Below are positions 1-12,338 of a stretch of DNA of 64,000 bases, in pieces. The notes under the pieces were generated by a model. The model was not told the origin of the DNA. It saw only the letters and a program-made list of their open reading frames with translations, and ran no database searches. Numbering within the stretch: position 1 is the first letter of the stretch; each line of letters begins with the position of its first letter. The stretch spans positions 3,472,001 to 3,536,000 of the forward strand of contig JAECYW010000003.1 in the NCBI GenBank assembly GCA_023014335.1, read 5' to 3'. The translations under genes and the position numbers were made by a program. Source of the stretch: Galerina marginata (lineage: Eukaryota > Basidiomycota > Agaricomycetes > Agaricales > Galerinaceae).

Positions 1-1880
1 GGGTGAGACAACATGAACGGTGAACATGTCATGTTGACTTGCGGATCCGGACCCTGTGATAACTAAAAATAGACTTTGGCGTCGCCGCTTCATTGCACTC
101 GTCAGGTTTGTTTGGCGGGAATAATTGAGCGATTGCTATGATAGGACTTGAACGAGCATTCACGCTTACTTGTGTGACGCAATAATACTGATTCCAATAT
201 CTTGAGTCGTGTCCTACGTGGTTATTAGCTATTGTTACATGGAACTTCGCTTGTGGGCCGTCGCTTTGCGTGGCTGATATGAGTGTTAACGAATTTTGTT
301 TTTATCAATACATCATTGTAGATAGAAACTGATCAAAATGGTAGCGGGTGCCGAACACTGCCTCAGCAGGACGATAAGCGGTGTCGGCATTTGTTGGGTG
401 ACAGAGCCGAGGTACGATGACGAAAGACACGCTGTACACACCGCGGGTGGATGCCATGATGGTGTTGTCGTCAAAAAAACACAGAGTAGATCAAGTCGGC
501 GGAGGTGTATAGTGAGGTGAGATGTGCGGGACAGACGCCGCAGGTGGAGTCCATAATGTGTATGACAATATCGTCGTCAAAAGGCCATTGGACAAATGAT
601 GGTGGGGTGGGGGGGCGGAGGCGTGGAGGTTGTAGAGGTACGCGAGGAACCCGTAGGTTGGGCGCGTGATGTGGATGACAATATCGTTGTCAGGGGGTCG
701 CAAAGAAGGTGAAGGCATTGAGATTGAGGTGAGAGAGGATCCGGAATCTTGAAGGAGAGCACCACAGCATTGAAAGAGCGGTGACGTCGCAGTAATGTTA
801 CTAGAATGCAGGGTAAGTAATAATGAAGTATTGATATAAAAACAATAGATACGTACAAGTGGGCGGAGGGGTCGACTAAGAGCAGAGTATATGAGGGAGA
901 GAGGAAGTATGTCGAACGTTCAACTCGGAACCCACATGAAGAGCCAAGAAGCGCGGCTAAAGCAGGAACTTAATCGTGAATGCGGTAAAATCCCAAAGCG
1001 AAAAGGTTGGAAGTCGCGGGGGCGAGGGCTTGTGGGATAGGAGAACCTTGCATAGACAGAAATGCCTGTTGACCTTGTTTGCGCCGCAGATATGGTTTTG
1101 ATGTTGCAAGTCGCCCGCTTGGTCTATGATTCGTCGTTTGACAGTGACTAGGGCGAAATAAAATCCATCAGCCGCACAGCAACCTACAACAAAATAACAG
1201 GCACATACCTTCAGAATACATGCAGCAAACGTATTCCCGGCACCATCCGTAATAATCTGCCCCTTGGCTTGTCAACTTCGTGAGTAGCGATCCCAACGTT
1301 GTCGTGATTCAGAATGGCCGAGCCTAAGAGAGAAAAAATTCTTAGTGGTTCATTTCAAAGATCAAAGGTGCAGGTAACATACCACGATTAACCCGCGGCG
1401 GCAATCCTCTCCGTCGGTCTAACCATCTATGAGTCCCAGCCTCGAGACAACACATGCACAGAAAGTGGGCCCATCGGAATCACTAACCATAAATATCAGT
1501 ATGGTTGCAGTCAGAATGTATGTCGCCTTAGAGCAGCAACGTCAGAGAATACCAAAGGTGGGGAGGGGAAAGCGCAGGTAAAAGTGAACCATAGAGAAAG
1601 AGAAGAGGAAGGTGAGTTACAATCTTCATCTTTATCGATCAGCACTGTTGCAGAACGTTGACCTGTCAAGAAGTAACTAGCCGGACATGGGGATGAAGTG
1701 TTGAAAACAACGCTGAACTGAGCGTTGGGTAGAACGTTGGCGACAAGAAGAATGCGATGAATACGGATGAAGTAGGAGCCGGAAACTGCCGGCTCGTAGA
1801 GCGTTAAGACCAGCGAGACTTTTGGCGGAGTTTGGCGGGTCTGGATCAATAATAGAACGAGTCCTATAAATAGGACTCGT
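1..1880 (-). mobile_element. Non-coding repeat-family element, copy A (inverted)
   Basis: Read on the minus strand, this stretch begins with a near-perfect palindrome at 1857-1880 (11 bp arms, ACGAGTCCTAT, around AA), followed by TTCTATTATTGATCC. The same start occurs at 56641 and, more diverged, at 34967. About 900-960 matches the 56.76 kb copy (GGCTCTTCATGTGGGTTCC). Further inside, degenerate palindromes of the type GACGAC..AT..GTCGTC occur near 457-475, 563-581 and 676-693, at ~110 bp spacing, as in the 57 kb copy. No long conserved reading frame is present; the ORFs here are low-complexity and differ between copies. The left end lies outside the window or is not recognisable. A non-autonomous transposon is the simplest reading, but class and true termini are unknown. 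Confidence 0.55.
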
Positions 1881-2036
1881 ACTCGTAATAACGGGATAAC
1901 AGGAGCACCACAGCTAGGTATGTGGCCAATTTGATATATATAAATAATCGTCGGCGAGAAGAAACAATACAGGATGCTCAATTAAGTTTCTCCTCATTGG
2001 CTTTCCCGCCATCGGTCTATTTTCGGTGTCGATACA

Positions 2037-3240
2037 TTATATGCCGAGGTAGGCTCTGTAGGGATTACTAGCCAGTTGATTATTGAAGGCTATTTGATTC
2101 CCAGAATCTGCATAAACGATGTAGATGTGATTGGGATTTAAGTATATGAGTTTCAAGGAATTTGATGTCCTTACCGGACGAGTTGTTGGATACAGCTGGA
2201 GACGCTTGGACAAATCCGGTCGGATTTCCGTTGATTCCATTAATTAAATGGAATGCTTGGTACGAAGACACAGCCGAAGTATCCTGATGGCTTGGATCAG
2301 ACGTGCTCGCTTGAAATTGACCGGCGTCGGAATCTAGAACCGATGTCTCTCTGAGATTGTGAGACCTAAAAATAGGTTCTGGTTCTCGTGGCAACTCGAT
2401 ATGCGCTGTTCGTGCCATCACCTGAAAATCATGTGTTAGAGCATTTACTACTTCGTTTTCGAATCGCTTACGGAAGGGTCCGTCAATTGATACGATGCTG
2501 GTAGACCCTTTAAGTGATTCTTTATGCATGAAATATTAGTTAGGTTTAGTATATCTGTAGCAGGAGCGCTCACATTCAATGGCTGTATAAATTGGGAAAA
2601 TTGTGATAGCTGTAGATTAGACGCTACGTTCCCGAGACCATATTCTTGATGGCGTCGAACGTCATCAGTTTGAGTTGCCTGTTGGGTAGTGGGAGGGTTC
2701 GGATTCCGGTCCATCCCAAAAATATTGTCGCGGTGCATTACGAATAGAAGGTCTTGTTGCATTTGTAATGCATATTCGGCCTCTGTCGATATTCTTAAAT
2801 TTATTCCGCTATATTCGTTGTAAGCGCTCAGATGACGCGAAATATATATATATTTTGGAATATCGTACCTGAACTGCATTGCGGTTCTTGTCTACCAAGC
2901 GCGTTTTGGCTTTATTTTATGAGGCGAGTTTGTTTTCGTAGGTTCTCGGATAACGAGAGTTCATCCATTTTCATATACCCCTTCGGTTAAACAGTTTCGC
3001 CATGAACCCACGGTGTATGACAGCCATCGGGAAATGTTTTGAACCTGTGATTTGATGGCGCTTAACCATTACCTGTTGGTTCGTGTTCCGGACATTTAAA
3101 AATGCGTAAATCCGTGTTTCGCAGGTCTTCACTTTCTGACATGAATCCCCTTTGTATTCCATCTTGCCAGCTTTTTCCGAGGAGAGCCGACGGTAAAATC
3201 GTCTTACCTTGTTTAAATGATAATCAACAGTTGGTGTCAC
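2037..3240 (-). CDS. Hypothetical protein gene, multi-exon, structure unresolved
   Basis: Three overlapping open stretches on the minus strand (about 3240-2971, 2879-2448, 2529-2037) look like exons of one gene. Plausible introns include one starting GTGAGC just after a QPLN-encoding codon run near 2573, with a CTAAC branch-like sequence and an AAG acceptor near 2520. The protein would be Gln/Asn/Ser-rich and hydrophilic in the middle. No family is recognised and the splice phases tried do not all agree, so exon limits are not given. It could be a regulator or a decaying gene. Confidence 0.3.
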
Positions 3241-3379
3241 GGAATGTAGTGGGGTCGTGCGCCTGTAAAAACGGTGTGCGGTGTGGGGTGGTTATGTCTA
3301 CCGAAGATGTTTTAGTGAGTGAGTAACCATCCATAAGGCAGAAGCATCTGTTCTCTTCGCAGTTTCTTTCTTTCTTTTA

Positions 3380-3790
3380 TTTTTTGTCAAAACATTGGTC
3401 CGTACTCACATGTTACTTCGTTCTCGTCGTTCCCAGATAAAGACGATTTTCGTCCGACTAAACAGACAAGTGGCATTTCCGAGGAGGGATTTTCTGTATC
3501 AGTTGAGCCAGGTAGATTTAAAACTACTGGACTTGACGAATTTCGTGTGAGGTTGACCGCTTATGCTAGCCATGCAAATTTACCGAACACGGTTCATGGA
3601 TTTGGCAGAAGATTCGACGGACAATGGTCGGAATTCTGCTGCAGACCAGGTTCATATAGAAACAGTGGTTCCTAATCACCGACCAAGAAAGAGATTTATT
3701 CCTAGGACGAGGAGACAGGTGTATGTTTTTGGAGATTCGAGTTTGTCAGCGTTTAGGATATATCGAGCAGATCACGCAGATAGAAAGTAG
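3380..3790 (+). CDS. Possible exon of a hypothetical protein
   Basis: Two plus-strand frames are open here. One runs from about 3430 to 3677 without an ATG and reads as an ordinary hydrophilic protein. The other starts with an ATG at 3563 and ends at 3790, just before the 3' end of the convergent kinase-like gene. No family is recognised. It may be one short exon of a small gene or chance open frame. Confidence 0.2.
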
Positions 3791-3795
3791 GCTAG

Positions 3796-5124
3796 TTACA
3801 TGTTGCTAAATACTGGATCGTTTAGTGCGTCCGTAGAGGACAGACGGTGTTTGGGATCTGGGGTCATGCATAGCTTCATAAATTTTGCGAAGTTTGCTAG
3901 TCCACTTCGACGTAGAGAGTCCTGATGGGTAGTTTGGTTAATTATTTGTGACGTTGGACTTTACATTCTTACCCATAGGGTATTACATTCCGATACGTGT
4001 TCTCGGATACTGGCGCGTCCTGTTGATGATCGTGGTGGATATATTACGGTAGGATATGTTCTTATCAGAAACAGTCTTGGGTGCCTTCGATTAATTTTTC
4101 TTGCGAAATCTTTGGTGACGTGACCGATGAGTTTCTCGACGCACATGTAGAGCTCTCTAACATTGGTCGTCGGCGGAAATAACGGTTTCCCTGTGCATAA
4201 TTCGAAAGAAACACACCCTAGGGCGAACATATCCACCGGGAGATCCCATCCAATGCCTATAGATCATCGTTAGACGTTTGTCTTGGGAATCGAGATAGTA
4301 AAAGGTGGATACCGCTGAATATCTCGGGAGCTCGATAGCCTATTGATCCCGCAAGGCGTCTACGCAGTCGAGGATGTGATCGTGAGTTTTCGAGATCTAT
4401 TACTTTAATCTGAAAGTTGCGTAATATTTTCTGTCGTTATGGGTAAGGAAATAATTATATGTCGACGGATAATAAGATGAGCTCTTACCTTTTCATAGAA
4501 ATTGTGATTGGCGTCGATGTCGCGGACAGTAAGAATTGTGTCTTCGATTAAAACTATATTTTCCGGTTTGATATTTGTGTGAGCAATGTCGAAACCGTGG
4601 AGGACTTTAAATCGGTAAATATTTGTTGACCATGGAGGTCTATGCTCTTCTTACGTACAATTAATGGCTTTGCACACTTGCCATACCATTGCATGGCTGT
4701 GTTGCGATGGTAGCGGGAACATTTCTGGTCGGCTCAGTAAACTGCGTAAGTTCATCCCGAGTAGATCGAAAACCAGACATTGATGCCTAATATGAATGGT
4801 ACTATCTACCACCTCTGAAAAAAATCTGCGATAAAGACGAATGAGTTCGCTATGATTATTTTATTTGATATGTGTACAGAACCTTGCAGCAGATGACGCA
4901 GATGACAATAATAACTCGGTGAGGTATCTGGATCGACATGCTCGTCGACTGCGCCCGACCTCGAACATTATTTTTATTGCTATTTGTCTGCTGGACGATA
5001 TTTCTTCAGCACGCCAGATTTGTCCAGACGTACCGTTTCTTATCAGTTCCAACAGTTTGTCTGGTACGATCGCGGTCAGCCATTGGGTTAATGTCATCGT
5101 TCTGCTCGAACTTACAGCGATCAT
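3796..5124 (-). CDS. LAMMER/CLK-like protein kinase homologue with altered catalytic loop (probable pseudokinase)
   Basis: Exon pieces in order on the minus strand match a CMGC kinase fold. An N-lobe has a nucleotide-binding loop (LIRNGTSGQIW) and the AIKI lysine strand near 5020. A hinge segment (HQCLVFDLLGMNLRSLL) lies near 4770. The catalytic loop near 4580 reads AHTNIKPENI, where the family has HTDLKPEN, so the proton-acceptor Asp is Asn. The activation segment near 4390 reads IKVIDLENS, so DFG has become DLE, followed by IGYRAPEIFSG. Subdomain IX (DMFALGCVSFELCTGKPLF) is near 4200. A final exon near 3850-3800 (FMKLCMTPDPKHRLSS) ends in TAA at 3796-3798. Introns of ~50-65 bp separate the pieces. 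The frames are open, so it may be expressed, but ordinary phosphotransfer is doubtful. The start Met (5124 or an internal one) is uncertain. Confidence 0.7.
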
Positions 5125-6169
5125 TAATGATATCAGAGTTTCGAAGGACTAGGCTGAAGGGTGTGTTAGTACATTGCTTGTGATGTAAAAAGTTATCTAC
5201 CGTTTGCTTTCTGAATCATCCGATAAGTATGAGTATCCGGTAGGTGGCATTATCTGATATGCGGCGCAGGCGAGTATCCATTTCCAAGGCGCATGGTATC
5301 GGATATGTATAATGTTCCTCGACGTTCTAAGAGATGCTGCGTCGTTGGTTACGGACTACGTCTTGCCTCTTCCTTTCCTCGTGGCCTTGTTTAGGTAGTG
5401 TTTGCAGCTGTATTGATTGATTTATAAGGTACCGTGTTGATCTAGATTCGGACATTCGGACATTCGGAGTCGGATAGTATTGTGGCAGAGGGACGAGACG
5501 CACGGTGCGGGAATCGGCGGTCATTAAGAGTGATGGCCTTTACGATAGTTTTTGTATATGTCCGCCGGCTCCGAGAGTGGGACTAACAAGTACCGGGCAG
5601 GTAGTGGCCATTATTTATTTGTTTGTGAGTGATCTAGATAAAATCGGTCAGTCGCTCGGTCGCTTATTCTGATGTTTAGATTCTGTTGTCGATGTTTATA
5701 ATTTGGTCTAGCTTCTTGATAAATAAGATGTCAGTGTTTTCCAAACAATTAGACGATCGCGTACGCAATCTCTGAACCAAATTTCATGGTCTTTGAGGCC
5801 GGTTTTTGTTGTTCTCATCTTGTTTGTACGGGTGTGGCTTGTTCGTGCATATTATGAAGGTGTAACGGTAGGGCGTGTTGATAAGAATGTCGCGAATATG
5901 TCGATGACTGATAAAAGGAAGCTTTGTGTGGGGGAGAGCTTCAGATATTAACTCCGAAATGCCCAGATCCTCTTCCAGCTGCGGCGGTTCTCCGAGGTGT
6001 GTCCACCAACTTGCATAATATACAGACTGCTCACTGGTAATCGTGTCACTGATATTTGATAGATTTGTCGTAGGAGGATTGTTGGCCGGCAGATGTGGGT
6101 CCTTTTTAATGTCATATCTGGTCTGCTTCGTGTTCTTAACTGGATATGTAAGTTGTTATCAGAAACGTC
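5125..6169. other. Intergenic region between the two kinase-like genes
   Basis: This ~1 kb holds no supported gene. There is a short direct repeat (GGACATTC twice at about 5452-5467). The N-lobe exons of the downstream plus-strand kinase-like gene may begin in 5900-6170, but no glycine loop could be recognised with confidence. Confidence 0.3.
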
Positions 6170-7416
6170 TTGAAAGAAGGAAGCCGTCGCCAGTTGCTGG
6201 ACGTTACGGATAGGTCGGATGGGGACGCAAAAATAGTTCAAGCTGTGGATCGTTATTTGGTGCCGGAGAAGATGATTATGGATGAAATCAAGTGGCTCAA
6301 AAGCCCCAGGACATTGGACGGAAGGTGGAATCCGTGTTCTACTGAACAGCAGCTTCTTACTGATAACGTGCCGTTTAGGCATTCTGAGTTTCTAGAGGAT
6401 ACACAGGATCTGCTATACGTCTATATGACGTTCAAGAAGTTTCAACGAAATCTCAGAGACGTTCTAGATGACGAAAGCGTCTATATAACTCGGCGACATA
6501 TACGCGAAATATCCCAGCAATTGCTACGGTTGGTAGGGAGTAAGTACAACTTGATGCTACTTAACCGCCCAGATATTAACGGGTGTATTTAGGTTTACAC
6601 CGTGATACGGTTCGCATTGGTGATATCTGCCCGGAGAATATCGAGTTCGTCAACGGTGATATTATTCCAGAAACGATATATCGGGATGGTGTTTTCACGC
6701 ATCGAGTAAGGTCAAATTAATCTTTGACGAGATTAAAAGGCTGCATACTGAATTTACTTTCCTCTTTCCAAGAACGTGCTCGCATCCGCTCAGATACGTC
6801 TGGCTTATTACGGTCGGTTCACACTCGGCCAACCTTCAACAAAATATACCGGCGTTGACCAATACCGTTCTCCCGAGGATGTTTACGGTGCGTTCGCATT
6901 GGTGTGTCTGCATATGTATACAATTGCTAAGTCCGCTTTAATTGAAGGTATAGACCTTACATACGGAGATGAAAGTGATGCATTTTCTGTTGGGTGTGTT
7001 ATCGCAGAACTTGTGAACGGCTTCCCTTTATTTCCCAAGATATCGGAAGGTCCGATGTACCGTAGGGAAAAAACGGTGCTTTTCGATGCTGTACTCGGTC
7101 CATTTCCCGACCACCTAGTTCGGGACATCCGTCGGGTTCATAAAGGAATATTCATGCGTGCAGGTTCTGACTTCCCAGAGATTGATTCCTCAATCTCACC
7201 GGCTGTACGAAAGTTTGCGGGTGACGAAACAGAATTATCTGTAGGTGTTTGTCGTTTGTTGAATTTTGTTATTTAACTAACTATTCGCTGTTCAAGTGGT
7301 TTTTTGAAGACCCCGAGGCCTTGGATCTGGTCGAACCGCTCCTTAGCTTGGATTATCGTACACGAGCATCTCCCGTGGACCTCGAATGTCACGAATTTTT
7401 CTCCACCCATGACTAG
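6170..7416 (+). CDS. Second LAMMER/CLK-like protein kinase homologue (probable pseudokinase)
   Basis: Exons read by eye: 6170 to about 6539; after a GTAAGTAC...TTTAG intron ending near 6592, a catalytic-loop exon to about 6708; an exon from about 6772 to 6885; one from about 6946 to 7240; and a last exon from about 7296 to TAG at 7414-7416. The catalytic loop reads IGDICPENIEF, keeping Asp but replacing the Lys of HTDLKPEN by Cys. The DFG position reads LAYYGRF, so the metal-binding Asp is Tyr. The P+1 region reads TGVDQYRSPEDVYG, subdomain IX is DAFSVGCVIAELVNGFPLF, and LFDAVLGPFPDHLV resembles the LAMMER signature (LMERILGP.P). The last exon (ALDLVEPLLSLDYRTRAS) is subdomain XI. Catalytic function is probably lost, by different changes from the neighbour at 3796-5124. 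The 5' end is uncertain. Confidence 0.7.
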
Positions 7417-8247
7417 TTAATGCAGCAGTATCTGATAACATCCGTACAATAAATACGGGGTTACTGAAGTTAATTTGCGATACAAACACTATTATATCTT
7501 GTATTTTTGTCTGATGATAATATTACCGTCTTATGACGCGGACTCAATTTAGTAGTAGTTAAGAGCTTGACACGTTATCCTTGTTTTTTTGTCTTAGGAA
7601 TGCAAGTACTATTGGAAACGAAGAAGAATATTAAAATAAATTAAGTTATCCGAGTGCAAGACATACAGGTCGTGTTGACTCAGGCTGAATGGCTGTATCG
7701 TCCAAAATATTGTAATATGGAATAAGAATAAGAGAAAGTAGCAGTACGAGTGGTACTTTTTTTCCCCCAGCATTCGGGATCCGGCTGTTGAAACTGATAC
7801 CCACGGAAAAATTAATAATAGACGCTCGGAATTTGGAATATTAGCGCCTGCTGATGTGGGACACCATGGACGCGGCTATCTAAAAATAGATGGTTATTTA
7901 TTTATAGCTATGTCTGTATGGATATTATCAGGTATCTCCTTTGTTGTGTAATCATGCCTGCGTATCTTTGTCTCCGATTTCCTTCCTTTGTTATGTAGCC
8001 CTTGTTAATATTGGTCGACGCTGGTTTGTATTACTGCCTTCAAAACTTCCAGACCAATCCTATTTAGTAGCCTATTCATTGTCGCCAGATCGTGTACTAT
8101 CCCGCTAGCCCTTGATTGCTGGCGCTTCCGCTATACTCGTCCGCAACGGCCGACCACTAACATTCCTATATACGTGTAACACCGAATTCGCCTGGTGGTT
8201 GCTTTTTATTTCTCTTCTGAGCAGTTCTTACGTTCCGGAGGCTGCAT
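7417..8247. other. No gene recognised
   Basis: AT-rich sequence after the kinase-like gene, with many stops in all frames. I see no coding segment, structured RNA or repeat of note. Confidence 0.4.
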
Positions 8248-8550
8248 ATGAAGACTGAATTAAATTGGTGGTACACGTTACTCATTTTGGGGTTGTTAAC
8301 CGATAATGTAACTAATACTGCGCCTTTCGAATTAATAGCTGGTATGGCGACGTGTCTGGCAAGCATTATATACTTATACCAGGCGATCTGCTGGCCAACA
8401 AGTGAGGTGGATTCTTCACAAACGGGAGGGTCGCCAGGACTCGTGAAGTGCCTGTCATTGTATATAACATTGCATATCCGGCGAGGTGTTAGGCAAGGCC
8501 TAGGCATCGATGTAATTAGAAATTTTGTCTGTCTATTGATCTACTTATGA
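8248..8550 (+). CDS. Small ORF, possible membrane protein
   Basis: A 100-codon frame with two hydrophobic stretches (about residues 8-20 and 30-47) followed by a polar tail. It overlaps a similar-length frame on the other strand, and nothing in the sequence decides which, if either, is real. No family is recognised. Confidence 0.15.
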   Translation: MKTELNWWYTLLILGLLTDNVTNTAPFELIAGMATCLASIIYLYQAICWPTSEVDSSQTGGSPGLVKCLSLYITLHIRRGVRQGLGIDVIRNFVCLLIYL

Positions 8551-9033
8551 TTATCAGCCTAATTGAAGACCCTCGTTGCTTAGAATAAGCTTCGTCACAT
8601 TCTCGATACGTACTTGGAGTGAAATAATGTTGAGTTTTGCGCCCTTATCGCGTTCCCGGATTTGCCCTCTACTTTATTTTGAACGGAAAGCCGTTCTCAG
8701 CATGACTGTATCGCTCGGGTTTGCGTGATATCGTCGTGTTCTTGGTTATAAATAAATATGTAGAGGGAGATTTATCTTCGTCAATAATACGCGTGTCTAA
8801 AGGAATATGTAAGCGAATGTTCATCAATAACCATAGGTTTATCAAGTGCAGTCCCGGCATCGGGTGGCTGTTTCGCAAATATATATATAGAATGATTTAA
8901 GAGTCGTGGTGAGTGGAGAGTGACGATGGGTTAATAAATAAATAATCGTAGCTAATGAAAAATATAGTAAGAAATAAATTGATGACAGTAAATCGATGAA
9001 CAAAAGCGGTTGAAAACGATTGAAGACGATGTT

Positions 9034-10339
9034 TCAGTTGATGCCTTTTTTGGTTTTGGAACGCCGTCCGGAGTTGTTGATTTTGAATGATAATTGTTCA
9101 TCATGCCCGTCTTCGATGTCGTCGACATTGTCGGGATCATTCTGTATCAATGCTTTTTTGTTAGGGTGTTCTTCTAGTTGTTCGATGTGGTCTGAAGACC
9201 TTTCCTTGCGTTTTCCGAGTTGTACGGGACCTGATTTTCGTTAGTAAAGGGAGGATAGCGTAAATATTTCAGTGCTCACCGTCAATTGCCTCCATGTGCC
9301 TGTTGGACTCGAAGGGAGTGAATTCAGGATCGACGGGTGGGTACATCGCAGGGTCGGATGTGGTGAAGAATGATTCTGGTAGTTTACCGACGCGCACCAA
9401 CTCGAGTGGAATTATTTCTGACCACCATACATCGCCCGACACGACGAATCCGACCTTGAATGACATCCATATGATATCGCCGCGTTCAAAGTACGGTATA
9501 TTGCAGCTCTGCAAGTCTCTCATTATTTTGTCCTCGTCGGTGTAGTCGTAATAACGTGGGCGTTCAGGATTGGGTATAAGGTTCGTGTCGGGGAATTCAT
9601 GGACGGCATTCAAGATCCATGGATGGGCCTCGTAATGAAGATTGAAGTTGCCATCTTCTGTAGTATTATACGGCGTACGTTTTACGAATATTTTAGAACT
9701 GGCAAGGTATCTTTGACGGTTTGTTGCGGAGACTCCGCTCTGCCATGATCGCCTTTTCTTGCCGCCTTTGTTGAAACCGTCTCGGGACAAAGCATGGTGT
9801 TCTAAATCCTGAGAGGAATTGAGTTATGGAAACGGCGTAAAGTGGATCGGACTCACTTTCATGAAATTCCAAAATGATGCATCGATCCCAGTTTCAAATG
9901 GATAAGTGTATTCGCATTTGTATGAAGGCACGTCCTGACTGTAATTGAGTCGCAGTTATATATGGTCTGGTCGGTTATATGGCTTCGAACTTACATGCGA
10001 TTTTCTGGCAGGCCAGGTGGAGGGGTATGACCTTGAGGTACGTAGTTTCCGGTGTTAAGATCTGCGGTCCAAGCACATATACCGGCGTGGGTAAGAACTG
10101 CGACTTTTTTCGTATCCATCCTCGTCAACTGATGTCGAATTCTGTCAATATCAGCTATATACAGATAAATAGGATGGACATACGATCCAGCGGGATTGAC
10201 TGGTACCAGGCCGAGCGACGATAAGGGGCTCGTTAGACGATAACGACGTTGCCGCCTGAGTTAAAGTGATTTCAGAGTCCCGAAATCGTTTGTTCTTCCA
10301 TTCACCGAGAATCTGCAGTATATCATCAGAATGAGCCAT
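9034..10339 (-). CDS. Hypothetical basidiomycete protein with basic nuclear-type tail
   Basis: A multi-exon minus-strand gene. A core exon (about 10240-10010) encodes GLVPVNPAGSYVHPIYLYIA, then DIDRIRHQLTRMDTKKV and ICAWTADLNTG. After GTAAGTTCG comes an exon ending at SFWNFMK (near 9858); after another GTGAGT...CTCAG intron comes the long exon about 9815-9275, which includes YFERGDIIWMSFKVGFVV. A final GTGAGC...CAG intron joins the C-terminal exon, which has LGKRKERSS and SGRRSKTKKGIN before TGA at 9034-9036. The lysine/arginine clusters suggest nuclear location. The W/V-rich stretch resembles uncharacterised proteins common in mushroom genomes, but no named domain is recognised. The first exon is unsettled: the ATG at 10339 gives no phase-consistent join that I could find. 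Confidence 0.5.
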
Positions 10340-10784
10340 ATGTTCGAGAGTGATATGGATGTCGTCCGATGGGTTATGGATTCACCATTTGTGAGTTATG
10401 CCCTTTTTAACTTCGTCGGCGCTTGGATCGACATAGATACGAAACTAATACTCGGGTGTTGGGTCGAGTAGTTACTGAATCGCTCCATCGCTATGCTCGT
10501 TGAATGTCTGGGCGGAGTGAGGAATGAATGGTGTGGGCTACAAGACCAAAATACACGCACATCACCTTTGTTTGCCGAGAATTTGTCGCGATATGTGATT
10601 ATTTATACCTCGTGGGAGTGTTTTTAGCAAATATGTTTGACGTCGCGCTATTTGTTTCTCTCTGCAATCGTTCGTCATAACAAATAGATCGGGATCTCTG
10701 TCTTTTGGCCTCAGGAAATATGAACTACTTATCCTATGGCTTATACTTCGATGCAATGTCGCCTACCGCTATTCGCTCCTGACA

Positions 10785-11888
10785 ATGGACTTATCCTCTA
10801 TGGCTCTGTCGCCTTCGTTCTTGACATGCATAGCGTGCTTGCCCGAGAATGTCATAATCCGCTTATTCTCGTTCTGTTCGGCTGAGCAACTGATTCTTAT
10901 GGCGAAAGCGTCTTTAATCACTCGCTATTTGAGTCGATTCTACACAAGGCGTGCTTGGAGCTTCGAAGAAAGGTTTAAAATATGGTTTCGAGATGTGGAT
11001 GGGTTCCAAGACCTTCTGAGGTCTACCGGCGCGTTGATATCGGGCTCCCAGGCACTTCAATTTTTCGACAGGACATTTTATCCGGAGAGTGATCTGGATA
11101 TTTACGTGGAATACGCGAAAGTCGCTAACGTAGCGAATTGGATCGCCCGACACGGATACGTTTTACAAGTCGGAAATGTAGGTTCTAAAACCACCCCGTA
11201 TTATTACCCATATCCGATGTCATTCATTTCAAAGAAACGGCCATACGAGACTAATTCCATCGCTGTGGTCGTCAACTACTTGCGAACGGAGGTATTATGG
11301 GATGGGACCGTCGTCAATAAACGTGTCCAGATCATTGGGGTATCAGTTTCTCCGATCGCTCATATTCTGTTCGAATTTCATTCCTGTGAGTATATTTTGT
11401 ATGTCCGATTATCGTGAAACTAATATATCGTATAGCAGGCGTAGTCAACATTATTTCATCGATTATGGCTATATCAATGTTCCCGAGATCGACTTTTCGC
11501 GACCGCAAGTTTTACGTGCTAAGGGACTCTGGAAAGGAAGACGAAAGGAAAGATGCATGGATGAAGAAATACTGTGGGCGTGGATTTGATATGGTCGAAA
11601 GTCACCCAAGTTTCGGAAGTCTTGACAAGTCGAGCGAACTACACGGAATCAGAAGGGTCGGGGACCGCCGTTGCTGGATAATACCCTTTGTCGGTGTGTT
11701 CTCAGAATCGTGGAATATGTTATACGTCCTTGCTAATTTTACTTATTTCAACAGGTAAACGCGCGTTAAGGGAACGATCTAATGAATATCGTTGCTTGTC
11801 GTATAGCTTCAAAATTGAGGGTTTCCCGAATATGGCGTCTGGAAATGGTGTTGAGCTGCGGTTGGTTAGGCCACTTATTCGCTTGTGA
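10785..11888 (+). CDS. F-box-like / nucleotidyltransferase-like fungal protein, 330 residues
   Basis: Exons 10785-11385, 11436-11693 and 11755-11888 join in phase to 331 codons including TGA. Residues ~18-60 (LPENVIIRLFSFCSAEQLIL) look like an F-box helix set. Residues ~80-108 carry ALISGSQALQFF and then ESDLDIYV: the Gly-Ser plus Asp-x-Asp pattern of the nucleotidyltransferase fold. The end, with VGDRRCWIIPF, matches a large family of uncharacterised Agaricomycete proteins. Introns are 50 and 61 bp with GTGAGT/GTGTGT donors. Catalytic activity is an inference from the GS...DxD motif alone. An F-box joined to such a fold suggests a role in ubiquitin ligase substrate choice, but this is not shown. 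Confidence 0.65.
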
Positions 11889-12338
11889 GCACATGGTATC
11901 ACTCTCAGGTTTCATGCGCTAAGAAGATATTGTAATTCCTTAGAAACGTTGCTCCTGCGCCAGTAAAATCTGAAGGGGATAGTCAAAACGACGGCGATGA
12001 CATATAGGACGTGCGGTGACGACGTGGGTGCAAGTTTCGTTAAGTAAATTTGATTTTCTTCTGTGGGTATTCATCTCGGCGGATAAACACTCAGATATAT
12101 TTATATGATCCGTGCAGTTAATCTTGATCACGGGAATAATTTTTATCAGTCTATTTACCCTCAAGGGACGCGTGCCCCCCACGGGTCTCTCCTGTTCCTT
12201 ATTGGTGTGTTCGGTGAAGCTAACATCACATCGTTCGTTGGTAAACATTATGCGGAGTAAAATTTATTAGCTGTCTACTACGGGCGAGTAACCTTCGTAT
12301 CTGTTGAAGGAGTCGAGTGCTGCGCGACTGCGCACCCC

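Noticed and set aside
4865..5183. Plus-strand ORFs over the N-lobe of the first kinase-like gene
   Set aside because: The minus strand carries recognisable glycine-loop and lysine-strand motifs at the same place; the plus frames carry nothing.
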